Below the pieces are notes generated by a model. It saw nothing but the letters and a program-made list of their open reading frames with translations. It ran no database searches and had not been told where the DNA came from. Position numbers and translations under genes: made by a program. 49,556 nucleotides of DNA from Bacteroidales bacterium. GTDB lineage: Bacteria > Bacteroidota > Bacteroidia > Bacteroidales > TTA-H9. This document shows, one piece after another, positions 8,618 through 17,946 of this stretch. The DNA is taken from the NCBI GenBank assembly GCA_030656615.1, contig JAUSOY010000083.1, forward strand, positions 122,966 to 172,521, given 5' to 3'. Every line of letters starts with the position of its first letter. The first letter of the stretch is position 1.

Positions 8618-9856
8618 GTGAAAAAATTATTTATACTACCAGTACTCTTTGCTTTCATCCTCGTTTCTTGCGATAGATATGATAGCAACGATTTGAAAAC
8701 CACAAGTTTTTCAATGAATATCAATTCGGATGAATTAACACAAAGACTTACGTATCCGAATGTTCCCATTCATCTTACGTCACAAAAATCAACTCAAACT
8801 TCAAGTTTCGTTCTGGTAGGCGAAGCTGATTCACCCATGCTTAATGGTGAAAAGTTGAGTGCTTCCAGTGTAATTTTTGGTGCTAACAATCGGGTTTATG
8901 TTACTTATCACCATCGTGGCGAGCCTTTTGGCGGAGCTATCGTGGCTTTTAATGTGGTTAATCCATCGCAACCTGTGATTACATCACAAATTATCTTTAA
9001 TGATATAGACATTAATATTGTATCGTTTAAAAACCAAAACGATAATAAAATATATCTCGGTGGTGCTTCTGCTACGAATGGTGCTGTTGTTATTCCAGTG
9101 AATCTTAATGGTGGCACAGGAGATCTTAATACCAATCAGAACCTTCAGATTGCTCCGGTTGGTGGTTCTCCTTCCGTTAATGGAATAGTACATGTTGGTA
9201 ATCGTTTAATCGTAAGTGCTGGTTATACTTCTGGTGGATTATGGTCAATCAATCAGGGAAGTATGCAAATTATGGCCCAGACCTATTTTGATGGCTCTAA
9301 ATCAGTAGCCACCAATGGACTGAGTGGAAGCTCAAATCGTTTTATGTCATTAAAAGGTGGTAGTATGGACAATGCTATCCTGTACGTATACAAGGGCGGA
9401 AACAATCCAAATTTTAATACAGGTTGGCAGTTCAATCTCGGAGTTCCTGCTATTCATCAGAATGTGGAACCCAACTACGAACAGTGGGGCAAGATGTATA
9501 TGTTTATTAAACCCAATACAACAACTTGTTACGTTCCTTTGGGAATGAATGGAATGAAGGCGATTAATTTTTCTCAGGGCAATGGACAACTTGTATATCA
9601 ATCGCCGGCCGGCATGCTTACTACTGGTAACTGCAACGCTGTAGGTGCTGATAATGATTATGTATACATGGCCAATGGTTCAGATGGAGTATGTTTTGCA
9701 ACAGTTCCCACTACTGGCACAACCTTAAATATATTCGGTGTTTGGGATAATACCCAATACCCTGGTTCTGTAAATTTTATTGCAAGTAATAATACACACA
9801 TTTTTGTCGCCAAGGGGAAGGAGGGCGGTTTAAAAATTCTTCTAAAAGTGAATTAA
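8618..9856 (+). CDS. Lipoprotein, predicted beta-propeller-like fold, function unknown
   Basis: Not recognised as a member of a named family. The 412-aa product has a type II signal peptide with a lipobox ending LVSC (Cys18), so it should be lipidated. Asp at +2 and the acidic/Asn run after Cys leave the final membrane uncertain. The rest is beta-rich, with repeated blade-like strands such as VIFGANNRVYVTYH, NGIVHVGNRLIVSAG, NAVGADNDYVYMANG and NFIASNNTHIFVAKG, spaced as in WD40/LVIVD-type propellers. It ends close to the last strand (GGLKILLKVN). Start is GTG (8618-8620), the only sensible start giving the signal peptide. It is a single-gene unit with its own promoter and a strong terminator. 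A surface binding or sensing role is possible, but no catalytic residues can be assigned. Confidence 0.75.
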   Translation: MKKLFILPVLFAFILVSCDRYDSNDLKTTSFSMNINSDELTQRLTYPNVPIHLTSQKSTQTSSFVLVGEADSPMLNGEKLSASSVIFGANNRVYVTYHHRGEPFGGAIVAFNVVNPSQPVITSQIIFNDIDINIVSFKNQNDNKIYLGGASATNGAVVIPVNLNGGTGDLNTNQNLQIAPVGGSPSVNGIVHVGNRLIVSAGYTSGGLWSINQGSMQIMAQTYFDGSKSVATNGLSGSSNRFMSLKGGSMDNAILYVYKGGNNPNFNTGWQFNLGVPAIHQNVEPNYEQWGKMYMFIKPNTTTCYVPLGMNGMKAINFSQGNGQLVYQSPAGMLTTGNCNAVGADNDYVYMANGSDGVCFATVPTTGTTLNIFGVWDNTQYPGSVNFIASNNTHIFVAKGKEGGLKILLKVN

Positions 9857-9883
9857 GTGAGATTCAATTTAACTGTTAAGCAA

Positions 9884-9918
9884 TAAAAGAGGCCGGTTTT
9901 CCGGCCTCTTTTATTTTT
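9884..9918. terminator. Strong, probably bidirectional intrinsic terminator
   Basis: Perfect 13-bp stem TAAAAGAGGCCGG (9884-9896) / CCGGCCTCTTTTA (9901-9913), TTTT loop, followed by TTTTTAT on the plus strand. It lies between the convergent lipoprotein gene and the formyltransferase-like gene, so it can serve both. Confidence 0.9.
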
Positions 9919-9950
9919 ATTCAACAGCTAACTCCTTTGATTTATAAACC

Positions 9951-11537
9951 TTATCGCCCATGTTTCTTACAGTCAAAGGAAACCACATCCTCAAAATGAT
10001 GCCAGGTGTGTATTCCGTCTTTATATTCGTTGTGTAAGTCAGCTCCAATATAATCCTCTGTTTCTTCTTCAAACGAATGTACACTCAATTTATTGACTCG
10101 GTTTATACTGATGCGGTGTCCGGAATATTTGCTGCAATCCTGCGTGGGGCGAAATAAATTCCCATTCATAGAAAACAAGGCACCTGCTGGACGCGACGAA
10201 CGAACATCCGTCTTTACAGGATTTAATAAATGTGGTTGGTATGGGCCCTCAGGAGTATCGGAATACCATATGTGTAAAACAGACGTTGAATGTTGCTTCT
10301 CAGTAAAAAATAACCACCATTTACCGTCGTGATATTGTATAACCGGATCTACGGCAGCAATTCCCTCCAGAATTGTACAATGGAAATCAAAACACTCCAT
10401 TTCAGGATTAAAACGATATAACCGGATAATGTTTTCGGTGCTGCTTTCCGGACAGCAATATACGCTTCCCTGATGCTTAAACGTAAATGGGAAAGCCAGA
10501 TGCCCCTTTTCTTCAATCGCAACTGTTGCATCCCCAATCATATCAAGGTTCTGATCGAATTTCTGCATCATAATTTTTCCCTTAGGGTGGTGGTAATCAT
10601 ATTGCTCAAAGAGAACATAATATTGATCTAAAATCTTAAAAACAAATGCATCAGCCTTGTATTCTGAAGTTCCTCCTTCCGGCAACCAATTGATTTCTTT
10701 TCTGTTAATAAACCGGACTCCTGAAATCCACATCTCTCTCCGGAAAAGGCAACGGTAATGATAATCAATACGGTTGTACAAAAGTAATAATATGAAGTAC
10801 AGCAATTGTCGATTATTGGGGATCCTTTTAAGATTGCCTTTTTTGTAAGGCATTTGTTGGCTAATTTCCTGATCATTCGTGATTTTTCGGCAAACCTGAG
10901 CAGGCCATAGGGCGCTTTGGAAATAAGCCTCGTCCAGATTGTTTTTCCACGAATGGTGTATTACAGGAAACCAAGCCTGCCAAAGAATTTCACCTTGATC
11001 GACTGAATTATTGAGGCGCTGAAGTACTGCTCCGTTCACGATATCGCCATGATATATTTCCCAGAAATTGGATGGAACGCCACGATATACCGAAGGATCA
11101 TCATGATGAAATGACCACACTCCCCATGGGCAGCAATCAAGAATTCTTCCGCGGATAATACTGAATCCGAACCTCAGCAAGAAATCAGGCTTACACTGTT
11201 GAATTTGAACGATGGTTGTATCCGTAAAATAATCTGCTATCCCTTCACGATAAATTTGAGCATAAATGAGAGGTACATCCTTTAATAGTCCCTTTAAATC
11301 TTTTACTTGTTTAGATTCTGGCTGGAAGAAAATTCGGGTATATATTCTAAAAAACAGTGTGCTGAATGGCAGAAGCGGGAAGCGATGCGTTTTTTCTTCT
11401 TTCTTTATGTCTGGCATGATAAGGACACAAATGCGATGATTTTCGGCCAAAAGCTTCTCTATTGCCATCGCTTGCCATTGCTGAAAATGGTAGGAATTGC
11501 ATAAAATTCCGAATGAAAGTCCGGTTTTTGTATTCAT
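9951..11537 (-). CDS. Formyltransferase-like domain fused to a GINT1/GH43-like beta-propeller domain
   Basis: A 528-aa two-domain protein. Residues about 1-230 resemble the formyltransferase fold of Fmt/ArnA: HHDDPSVYRGVPSNFWEIYH followed by the VDQGEI segment. His144 and Asp180 occupy the positions of the catalytic His and Asp of the N-x-H...D triad. The Asn position is Ser142 (WSFHH), so activity may differ. Residues about 290-525 are beta-rich with ADAFVFKILDQYYVLFEQ, GHLAFPFTF and LHIWYSDTPEGPY. These match, from memory, the five-bladed propeller N-terminal domain of the glucosamine inositolphosphorylceramide transferase family, distantly related to GH43. The ATG overlaps the stop of the upstream GT4 gene (ATGA), so both are made together, pointing to a role in modifying a glycan or a sugar nucleotide. 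Substrate is unknown. The domain names are inference from motifs. Confidence 0.7.
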   Translation of the reverse strand: MNTKTGLSFGILCNSYHFQQWQAMAIEKLLAENHRICVLIMPDIKKEEKTHRFPLLPFSTLFFRIYTRIFFQPESKQVKDLKGLLKDVPLIYAQIYREGIADYFTDTTIVQIQQCKPDFLLRFGFSIIRGRILDCCPWGVWSFHHDDPSVYRGVPSNFWEIYHGDIVNGAVLQRLNNSVDQGEILWQAWFPVIHHSWKNNLDEAYFQSALWPAQVCRKITNDQEISQQMPYKKGNLKRIPNNRQLLYFILLLLYNRIDYHYRCLFRREMWISGVRFINRKEINWLPEGGTSEYKADAFVFKILDQYYVLFEQYDYHHPKGKIMMQKFDQNLDMIGDATVAIEEKGHLAFPFTFKHQGSVYCCPESSTENIIRLYRFNPEMECFDFHCTILEGIAAVDPVIQYHDGKWWLFFTEKQHSTSVLHIWYSDTPEGPYQPHLLNPVKTDVRSSRPAGALFSMNGNLFRPTQDCSKYSGHRISINRVNKLSVHSFEEETEDYIGADLHNEYKDGIHTWHHFEDVVSFDCKKHGR

Positions 11538-12709
11538 CGAATAAGTGTATTGTATATTCTGACAAATTCCTGACCAACACTTTCATAGCTGAATTCTTTC
11601 AATGCGTATTTCCGTATGCTTGCCCTGTCAAAATCATGATGATGCGAACACATATATAATAGTGTATGGATCAGGGCATCTTCATCGCCTGGTTTTACCA
11701 GCCTGCCACGGGTGTCATCAACATGTTCCGGGATACCACCAACCGAGGTGGCAATTACCGGCATTCCTAAGGCCATGGCTTCACTGATGACCACAGGCAT
11801 ATTTTCGTAATTACTGAACATCACCATAAAATCCGCTTTTGCCATTTCGGTAATTAGTTCATTACCTTCGAGAAGACCTGTAAATACAATATCCTTATCA
11901 ATCAATCCAAGATTCTGACTTAATGATTTCATGGCGGTGAAGTCTTCTCCATCGCCAATCATTATCATTTGGAACGGGATTTTTTTATTTTTTATTTTTT
12001 CAATAGCTCGTAGTAATCCACTGATATTTTTCGAACGGTCTTCAAAACAGGAAACGTGCACCATCACAGGAATTTTGTTTGTTCCAACTTCTGTTTTTCC
12101 AAAAAATGCGTCGAGTACAACGTTATTGACCCTTGTATAATTGGAATTATGTAAACCATGGGCCTGCATGGCCTTAGCCAGATTGTTGCTAACAGTCGTA
12201 AGTGCACCGGCTTGTCGGACAATAATTCGAGTGATTATTTTCCTGAGGAATCCTTTGTATGTACCAGTAATTTCAAGGTAACGCGACCAATGTTCGGTGA
12301 TTATATATGGAATCCCAAAAATCATTTTAAGGAAGAGGGCGAAAACTCCCAGCCGGCTCAATACATTTACGTGGACTAGCGAAGGCCTGCCATGAAGATG
12401 TTTAATGTTTTGGAATCCTGTCCAGAGGTAATAGTAAAAACGGATTAATCGTAAAGCAGCTGAAATAAATGGAATATTGTTTGCGACGGGCGGGTAATAA
12501 ATGCGGAATACAAAGACCCCGTCCACTTGTTCAATACTCGTTTCAGCCATGCGAATGTTTTCGGAAGATTGTGAGGGCATAACATACAAAAGGCTTACGG
12601 GCAAAAATCTGGCTACGGCAGCAGCATGACGGTGTATAAAAAGACCGGGCATGGGATCGTAGCGGTTGGGATACCAACGAGCAAGAAATAAGACATGTTG
12701 CAGGTTCAT
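11534..12709 (-). CDS. Glycosyltransferase family 4 (group 1), GT-B fold
   Basis: Transfers a sugar from a nucleotide donor, probably in surface-polysaccharide synthesis at the cytoplasmic face. The 391-aa protein has the N-terminal GT4 start HVLFLARWYPNRYDPMPGLF, a middle VHVNVLSRLG acceptor-side strand, and the C-terminal donor domain: VHVSCFEDRSKNISGLL, MIGDGEDF, and the retaining EX7E motif at Glu302/Glu310 (YENMPVVISEAMALGMPVIA). It is the first gene of a two-gene unit and overlaps the formyltransferase-like gene by 4 nt. Length and motifs are complete; donor and acceptor cannot be read from sequence. Confidence 0.92.
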   Translation of the reverse strand: MNLQHVLFLARWYPNRYDPMPGLFIHRHAAAVARFLPVSLLYVMPSQSSENIRMAETSIEQVDGVFVFRIYYPPVANNIPFISAALRLIRFYYYLWTGFQNIKHLHGRPSLVHVNVLSRLGVFALFLKMIFGIPYIITEHWSRYLEITGTYKGFLRKIITRIIVRQAGALTTVSNNLAKAMQAHGLHNSNYTRVNNVVLDAFFGKTEVGTNKIPVMVHVSCFEDRSKNISGLLRAIEKIKNKKIPFQMIMIGDGEDFTAMKSLSQNLGLIDKDIVFTGLLEGNELITEMAKADFMVMFSNYENMPVVISEAMALGMPVIATSVGGIPEHVDDTRGRLVKPGDEDALIHTLLYMCSHHHDFDRASIRKYALKEFSYESVGQEFVRIYNTLIR

Positions 12710-12901
12710 GGAATTAATTCTATTGCGAAAATAGCAAAAAGGAGACTTATGGGAATGTGAAAGTGGAAGGAAAAGAAAATTACCATGATTTTTTCGGTGA
12801 TTTGCCGAAGGTAGTCCGAAAGCTTATTTTGTATTTGGAAGGCATGCTGGCAATGGATTACCAATCAAATCTATTGAAAATCAAAAAAAATGATAAAAGT
12901 T

Positions 12902-12931
12902 CTTGTTTTGTTAAATAAATTTATATCTTTG
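12902..12931 (+). promoter_or_regulatory. Upstream promoter P1 of the str region
   Basis: TTG (12903-12905), an 18-nt gap, then TATCTTTG (12924-12931), an exact TAnnTTTG -7 box followed by C. It would start transcription near 12937, immediately before the hairpin-rich segment and about 320 nt before rpsL. Confidence 0.7.
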
Positions 12932-12937
12932 CACCCG

Positions 12938-13160
12938 CTTTTAAAAGAAGCTAACCCTCTTGAGAGGGGGCTGTTAATCAGCCAAAAGAAAGAAACCTGA
13001 TAAAGCAGACAGATAGAGGTTTCAGGCGTAAATATCTCAGATTCAAATTGATGAATTACGCCCTGTGTCTATAACTCTAGAAACTGCTGTGTTTTTTTCA
13101 ATCCCACCTCAAGTTCCGGTTCTCCTCCGGCGAAGCAGCAGGATACTTCTCAAAATTATT
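12938..13160 (+). ncRNA. Candidate structured RNA (independent ncRNA or long leader) upstream of rpsL
   Basis: The 547-nt interval 12710-13256 holds no credible ORF. Bases 12710-12900 show nothing obvious. From P1 onward, hairpins follow one another: CCCTC/GAGGG (12955-12968, TTGA loop), GGCTG/CAGCC (12969-12983), GAAACCT/AGGTTTC (12992-13023), GGCGTAA/TTACGCC (13025-13062), and CCGG/CCGG with a 7-nt loop (13116-13130). The ends can pair: AGAAGcTAaCC (12946-12956) with GGATACTTCT (13141-13150), giving a closed multibranch shape. A second promoter just downstream means this RNA need not be part of the rpsL mRNA. No family was recognised. AGCAGC at 13134-13139 recalls SRP RNA, but the GGAA tetraloop is missing. 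Confidence 0.45.
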
Positions 13161-13172
13161 TTGAATCATATC

Positions 13173-13202
13173 TTGTTCGTATTGAATTAAGTTGTACTTT
13201 TG
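13173..13202 (+). promoter_or_regulatory. Main promoter P2 of the str-S10-spc-alpha operon
   Basis: TTG (13173-13175), a 19-nt gap, then TACTTTTG (13195-13202) followed by CA: a near-ideal Bacteroidetes promoter. The start would be near 13208, leaving a leader of about 50 nt before the rpsL ATG. Confidence 0.8.
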
Positions 13203-13256
13203 CAGTCCCTTTTTTTAAGGGGTGTAAAAACTTTAAAGAATAACAAAGAATCTGAT

Positions 13257-13664
13257 ATGCCTACGATTCAACAATTGGTCAGAAATGGACGTAACAAGCT
13301 GGTTGACAAGAGCAAGTCACCCGCCTTGGATTCATGTCCGCAGCGCAGAGGCGTTTGCACAAGGGTATATACCACTACCCCTAAAAAGCCAAACTCTGCT
13401 ATGCGTAAAGTTGCCCGTGTACGTCTTACCAACGGCACCGAGGTAACGGCTTACATTCCTGGTGAAGGCCATAACCTACAGGAACACTCGATTGTAATGA
13501 TCAGGGGTGGCAGGGTTAAAGATCTTCCCGGTGTAAGGTACCACATCATCCGCGGAGCCCTCGACACCGCAGGTGTTGAAGGACGTAACCAACGCAGGTC
13601 GAAGTACGGAACCAAGCGTCCCAAAGTTAAAGGCGGTGCAGCTGCTACTGCTAAAAAGAAATAA
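13257..13664 (+). CDS. rpsL: 30S ribosomal protein S12
   Basis: Decoding-centre protein of the small subunit. The 135-aa product starts [12 protein letters not shown] and carries TTPKKPNSA and [10 protein letters not shown] with both lysines (E. coli K43 and K88 positions) as in the streptomycin-sensitive form. Its C-terminus is about 11 aa longer than in E. coli and rich in Lys/Ala. A longer open frame back to 13200 is rejected because it begins inside the P2 -7 box; ATG 13257-13259 gives the family start. First gene of the superoperon, 25 bp before rpsG. Confidence 0.98.
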   Translation: MPTIQQLVRNGRNKLVDKSKSPALDSCPQRRGVCTRVYTTTPKKPNSAMRKVARVRLTNGTEVTAYIPGEGHNLQEHSIVMIRGGRVKDLPGVRYHIIRGALDTAGVEGRNQRRSKYGTKRPKVKGGAAATAKKK

Positions 13665-13689
13665 TTAAAAATTATAAGCGCAGGTTACC

Positions 13690-14157
13690 ATGAGGAAATC
13701 AAAGCCTAAAAAAAGAGTCATACTTCCCGACCCGAAGTTCAATGATACACTGGTTACAAAGTTTGTTAACAATCTGATGTACCAGGGAAAGAAAAACCTT
13801 GCTTATAAGGTTTTTTATGATGCCATTGAAACTGTTACTGAAAAGGCTGGTGAAGATGGATTGGAAATTTGGAAAAAAGCCCTTGCAAATGTTACGCCCG
13901 CGGTTGAAGTTCGCAGTCGTAGGATTGGTGGTGCCACATTCCAGATTCCTTCTGAAATTCGTCCCGGTCGCAAACAGTCGATTGGAATGAAGGCTCTCAT
14001 CAATTACGCCCGCAAACGCCACGAAAAATCGATGGCAAACAAACTCGCTTCTGAAATTCTTGCAGCTGCCAAAGAAGAAGGTGCTGCTTTCAAGCGTAAA
14101 GAAGATACTCACCGGATGGCTGAAGCCAATAAGGCTTTCGCTCATTTCAGGTTCTAA
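13690..14157 (+). CDS. rpsG: 30S ribosomal protein S7
   Basis: Primary 16S rRNA 3'-domain binder that nucleates head assembly and contacts E-site tRNA. The 155-aa product matches the usual 155-158. Start [17 protein letters not shown] and motifs [15 protein letters not shown] and [15 protein letters not shown] are typical. It sits between rpsL and fusA in the classical str order. In other bacteria S7 can repress its own mRNA; no such site was identified here. Confidence 0.98.
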   Translation: MRKSKPKKRVILPDPKFNDTLVTKFVNNLMYQGKKNLAYKVFYDAIETVTEKAGEDGLEIWKKALANVTPAVEVRSRRIGGATFQIPSEIRPGRKQSIGMKALINYARKRHEKSMANKLASEILAAAKEEGAAFKRKEDTHRMAEANKAFAHFRF

Positions 14158-14188
14158 TTAATCATTCATCAGCGCCCATTGTAATTAA

Positions 14189-16294
14189 ATGTTGGAGAAA
14201 CTTATAAATATCAGGAATATTGGCATTATGGCTCATATCGATGCGGGTAAAACCACAACGACTGAGCGCATATTGTATTATACTGGTATCAATTATAAGA
14301 TGGGCGAAGTTCATAATGGCAATGCTACTATGGACTGGATGATTCAAGAGCAGGAGAGGGGAATAACGATTACCTCTGCTGCCACGACCGTATACTGGAC
14401 ATATAATAGTACCCAGTACAAAATCAATATTATCGATACCCCCGGCCACGTTGACTTTACCGTGGAAGTGGAACGTTCGCTTCGTGTATTAGACGGAGCT
14501 ATCGCCATTTTTTGTGGTGTGGGTGGTGTTGAACCTCAATCGGAGACTGTTTGGAAACAAGCTAATAAGTATCATGTACCCCGCATTTGTTATATTAACA
14601 AACTCGATCGTACTGGTGCTGATTTTTTTAATGTACTCAGCCAGATTCAAAGCAAGCTGGGTGCTAATCCTGTTCCCCTTCAACTTCCTATTGGCGAAGA
14701 AGAAAATTTTAGTGGCATCGTTGATCTCATCACCAAGAAAGCTTACGGATTCGATCATAATAGCTTAGGCATGGAAGTGATAGAGCAAGAGATACCTGCA
14801 GATATGGTCGAAATGGTCGATGAGTACCGTAATCGCCTTATCGAAGGTACTGCTGAAGAAAGCGATGAATTATTTGAAAAATTTCTTGCAGACCCTAATT
14901 CAATTTCGGTGGAAGAAATAAAGGCGGCCATCCGTAAAGCTACAATCGATATGCGTATCGTTCCGGTGCTTTGTGGGTCTTCGTTGCGTAATAAAGGAGT
15001 TCAGCCTTTACTTGATGCTGTAGCCACTTTTTTACCTTGCCCCCTCGATTTACCTCCTGTAAAAGGAATAAATCCGAACACCGAAGCAGAAGAAATACGT
15101 CAGCCCGATCCTACAGCTCCTTTTGCTGCATTGGCTTTTAAAATTGCTACTGATCCTTTCGTGGGACGGATTGCTTTTTTCAGAGTTTATAGCGGAAGCC
15201 TCAAGGCGGGAAATACTGTTTTAAATGTTTCGACGGGTAAGCGTGAACGCATCTCCCGCATTATGCTGATGCATGCGAACAAGCAGACGTCCGTTGAAAA
15301 CATTGAAGCAGGCGAAATTGCTGCCGCTGTTGGATTTAAATCCATACGTACCGGCGACTCCCTCACCGACGAGAAGTATCCAATACTTCTCGAAAACATT
15401 CAGTTTCCCGAACCTGTTATCAGTATGGCAGTGGAACCCAAGACTCAGGAGGATATGGATAAGCTTATCAATGCTTTTACCAAACTTACTGAAGAAGATC
15501 CCACTTTTACACTGCGTTCCGATGATGAAACCGGCCAAACCATTATTAGTGGTATGGGCGAACTTCATCTCGACATAATATTGGATCGATTGAGACGCGA
15601 ATTCAACATCGCATGCAACCATGGAAATCCACAGGTTGCTTATAAAGAAGCACTTACGCTAACCGTAAACCATCGCGAAGTTTATAAAAAGCAGAGCGGT
15701 GGTAAAGGCAGGTTTGCTGATATTCAGTTTGAAATAGGTCCCGCCGATGATGGCATCCGGGGACTGCAGTTCATTAATGATGTAAAAGGCGGAAATATTC
15801 CTAAGGAATTTATTCCAGCTGTGGAAAAAGGATTCAAGAGCTCATTGAGCAATGGAATCCTTGCCGGTTTTCCTATCGAAAGCATGAAAGTCAGGCTTAT
15901 CGATGGATCGACCCATAGTGTGGATTCTGATGCTCTTTCATTTGAAGTGGCTGCCATGGTTGGATTCAGGGAAGCCGTGCGCAGTGCCCGTTGTGTTTTA
16001 CTGGAACCCGTTATGAAACTAGAAGTAGTTACACCCGAAGATTATATCGGAGAAGTAACAGGAGACCTGAATAAACGTCGCGGACAACTGGAGCGTATCG
16101 ACGCCCGCCCCAACTACCAGATCATAGATGCCAAGGTACCCATGGCAGAAATGTTCGGATATGTAACCACATTACGTTCGTTGAGTTCAGGACGTGCCAC
16201 CAGCAGTTTGGAATTTTCTCATTATGCTGAGGTACCCCACGAACAAAGTGAACAGGTTTTATATAAAATCAAAGGCTATTACACTAAGCAGTAA
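14189..16294 (+). CDS. fusA: Elongation factor G
   Basis: GTPase that drives translocation and, with RRF, ribosome recycling. At 701 aa it is full length. All G motifs are present: [10 protein letters not shown] (G1), RGITITSAA (G2), DTPGHVDF (G3), NKLDR (G4) and CGSS (G5). Domain IV has [10 protein letters not shown] with the tip loop, and domain V ends near [19 protein letters not shown]. Some segments differ from the common Bacteroidetes form as I remember it, for example [13 protein letters not shown] and a short start [12 protein letters not shown]. This is nevertheless the str-operon copy, and tuf does not follow it, as is usual in the phylum. Confidence 0.97.
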   Translation: MLEKLINIRNIGIMAHIDAGKTTTTERILYYTGINYKMGEVHNGNATMDWMIQEQERGITITSAATTVYWTYNSTQYKINIIDTPGHVDFTVEVERSLRVLDGAIAIFCGVGGVEPQSETVWKQANKYHVPRICYINKLDRTGADFFNVLSQIQSKLGANPVPLQLPIGEEENFSGIVDLITKKAYGFDHNSLGMEVIEQEIPADMVEMVDEYRNRLIEGTAEESDELFEKFLADPNSISVEEIKAAIRKATIDMRIVPVLCGSSLRNKGVQPLLDAVATFLPCPLDLPPVKGINPNTEAEEIRQPDPTAPFAALAFKIATDPFVGRIAFFRVYSGSLKAGNTVLNVSTGKRERISRIMLMHANKQTSVENIEAGEIAAAVGFKSIRTGDSLTDEKYPILLENIQFPEPVISMAVEPKTQEDMDKLINAFTKLTEEDPTFTLRSDDETGQTIISGMGELHLDIILDRLRREFNIACNHGNPQVAYKEALTLTVNHREVYKKQSGGKGRFADIQFEIGPADDGIRGLQFINDVKGGNIPKEFIPAVEKGFKSSLSNGILAGFPIESMKVRLIDGSTHSVDSDALSFEVAAMVGFREAVRSARCVLLEPVMKLEVVTPEDYIGEVTGDLNKRRGQLERIDARPNYQIIDAKVPMAEMFGYVTTLRSLSSGRATSSLEFSHYAEVPHEQSEQVLYKIKGYYTKQ

Positions 16295-16315
16295 ACGTTC
16301 TAAATCAATACAAAC

Positions 16316-16621
16316 GTGAACCAGAGAATTAGAATAAAGCTGAAGTCTTACGATCATAATCTCGTTGACAAATCTGCCGAGAAAATCGTAAAAACTGTAA
16401 AACTGACCGGTGCAGTGGTGAGTGGACCCATTCCCCTGCCTACCAACAAGAAAATTTTTACAGTTAACAGGTCGACTTTTGTCAACAAGAAATCAAGAGA
16501 ACAGTTCCAGCTTTCATCTTACAAGAGGTTGCTTGACATTTACAGTTCGACCTCCAAAACCATCGACGCCCTCATGAAACTGGAATTACCCAGCGGTGTT
16601 GAAGTTGAGATTAAGGTTTGA
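16316..16621 (+). CDS. rpsJ: 30S ribosomal protein S10
   Basis: Small-subunit head protein and, as NusE, a partner of NusB/NusG in antitermination. The 101-aa product has [20 protein letters not shown] and [17 protein letters not shown]. Translation starts at GTG (16316-16318), which gives the expected N-terminus; no nearer ATG exists. First gene of the S10 block, joined to fusA by a 21-bp gap without promoter or terminator. Confidence 0.98.
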   Translation: MNQRIRIKLKSYDHNLVDKSAEKIVKTVKLTGAVVSGPIPLPTNKKIFTVNRSTFVNKKSREQFQLSSYKRLLDIYSSTSKTIDALMKLELPSGVEVEIKV

Positions 16622-16661
16622 CCTTAAATAAAATTAACCCAGGCGAAAAAATTACTGAATT

Positions 16662-17291
16662 ATGTCAGGATTAATAGGTAAGAAAATAGGGATGACCAGC
16701 GTATACGATGCCGATGGCCGTAACGTGCCTTGTACCGTAATACAAGCTGGTCCATGTGTAGTTACTCAGGTCCGTACCCTCGAGAAGGACGGATACGAGT
16801 CAATACAGTTGGCTTTTGATGATATTAGCGAGAAAAAAACTACCAAGGCTTTGCAAGGTCACTTTGCTAAAGCAGGTACGACTCCTAAGCGCATCTTAGC
16901 CGAGTTTTCACGTTTCGAAGCTGAACACCGTAAGGATTTTGGTGAATCGATTAGCACCGATATATTTATTATTGGCGAGTTTATCGATGTATCTGGAACT
17001 TCAAAAGGTAAAGGCTTCCAAGGTGTTGTTAAACGCCACGGATTCAGTGGTGTTGGTGGTGCTACCCACGGACAACATAACCGCTTAAGAGCTCCAGGTT
17101 CTCTTGGTGCCTCTTCATGGCCCTCACGTGTATTCAAAGGAATGCGTATGGCTGGTCGTATGGGCGGAGATAAAGTGAAAGCAATCAACCTCAAAATAAT
17201 GGATATTATCCCCGAGCAAAACCTCGTTGTTGTTAAGGGATCTGTTCCGGGTGCTAACGGTTCTTATGTAAAAATTGAGAGATGGAGCTAA
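16662..17291 (+). CDS. rplC: 50S ribosomal protein L3
   Basis: Early 23S rRNA binder whose extension reaches the peptidyl transferase centre. At 209 aa it is standard length. Typical motifs are [16 protein letters not shown] and the [17 protein letters not shown] loop, whose Gln is the methylation site in some bacteria. The last 10 bp overlap the rplD start, so the two are probably translationally coupled. Confidence 0.98.
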   Translation: MSGLIGKKIGMTSVYDADGRNVPCTVIQAGPCVVTQVRTLEKDGYESIQLAFDDISEKKTTKALQGHFAKAGTTPKRILAEFSRFEAEHRKDFGESISTDIFIIGEFIDVSGTSKGKGFQGVVKRHGFSGVGGATHGQHNRLRAPGSLGASSWPSRVFKGMRMAGRMGGDKVKAINLKIMDIIPEQNLVVVKGSVPGANGSYVKIERWS

Positions 17292-17917
17292 CAGTATATA
17301 AATTCAGCGGAGAAGATACCGGACGTAAGGTTATCCTCAACGAAGAGGTGTTCGGTGTAGAGCCCAATGATCATGCTATTTGGCTGGATGTTAAACAGTT
17401 TCAGGCTAATCAACGGCAGGGAACACATAAATCCAAAGATCGATCAGAAATGTCGGGTAGTACCCGCAAACTGAAAAAGCAAAAAGGTACCGGTGGCGCA
17501 CGCGCTGGCGATATCAACAGCCCAGTATTCGTAGGTGGTGGCCGCGCTTTTGGTCCACGTCCCCGCGATTATTCATTCAAGCTGAACAAAAAGGTAAAAC
17601 GTCTGGCACGTAAATCAGCTCTTAGTTACAAAGTGATTGAGCAGCAGATTACCGTACTTGAGGATTTTAATTTCGAAAAACCCCGTACAAAGGATTTTAT
17701 CGAAATTCTGAAAAAATTTGAACTCGAAGGTAAAAGAACATTGCTCGTTTTAGATAAAATGGATCGCTGGATAAGTCTGTCGGCCCGTAATATTCAAAGA
17801 GCACAAGTGGTAGATGCGTTGAGTCTGAATACGCATGATATTCTACATGCAAAATACCTTATTCTTACCGAAGGAGCTTTGTCTCAGATTGATCAGATGT
17901 ATAATTCAGCAGAATAA
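17282..17917 (+). CDS. rplD: 50S ribosomal protein L4
   Basis: Binds 23S rRNA domain I and lines the exit tunnel constriction. The 211-aa product has the tunnel loop region [19 protein letters not shown] and [21 protein letters not shown] at 17282-17284 overlaps the rplC end. In E. coli L4 represses the S10 operon; no equivalent leader precedes rpsJ here, so that control is unlikely to apply. Confidence 0.98.
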   Translation: MELTVYKFSGEDTGRKVILNEEVFGVEPNDHAIWLDVKQFQANQRQGTHKSKDRSEMSGSTRKLKKQKGTGGARAGDINSPVFVGGGRAFGPRPRDYSFKLNKKVKRLARKSALSYKVIEQQITVLEDFNFEKPRTKDFIEILKKFELEGKRTLLVLDKMDRWISLSARNIQRAQVVDALSLNTHDILHAKYLILTEGALSQIDQMYNSAE

Positions 17918-17946
17918 GTTCAACCTAAACCGTAAATACGATTACA

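Noticed and set aside
13084-13150. Possible SRP (4.5S) RNA, because of GAAGCAGC and UCAAGUUCCGG-like segments
   Set aside because: The GGAA tetraloop and a convincing domain IV pairing are missing; only short matches remain.
12938-13160. Possible 6S RNA or RNase P RNA
   Set aside because: The fold looks multibranched rather than a long hairpin with a central bubble, and conserved RNase P motifs are not seen.
13699-14145. 148-codon open frame antisense to rpsG
   Set aside because: Shadow frame of a conserved ribosomal gene; low complexity in Phe/Asn and no start context.
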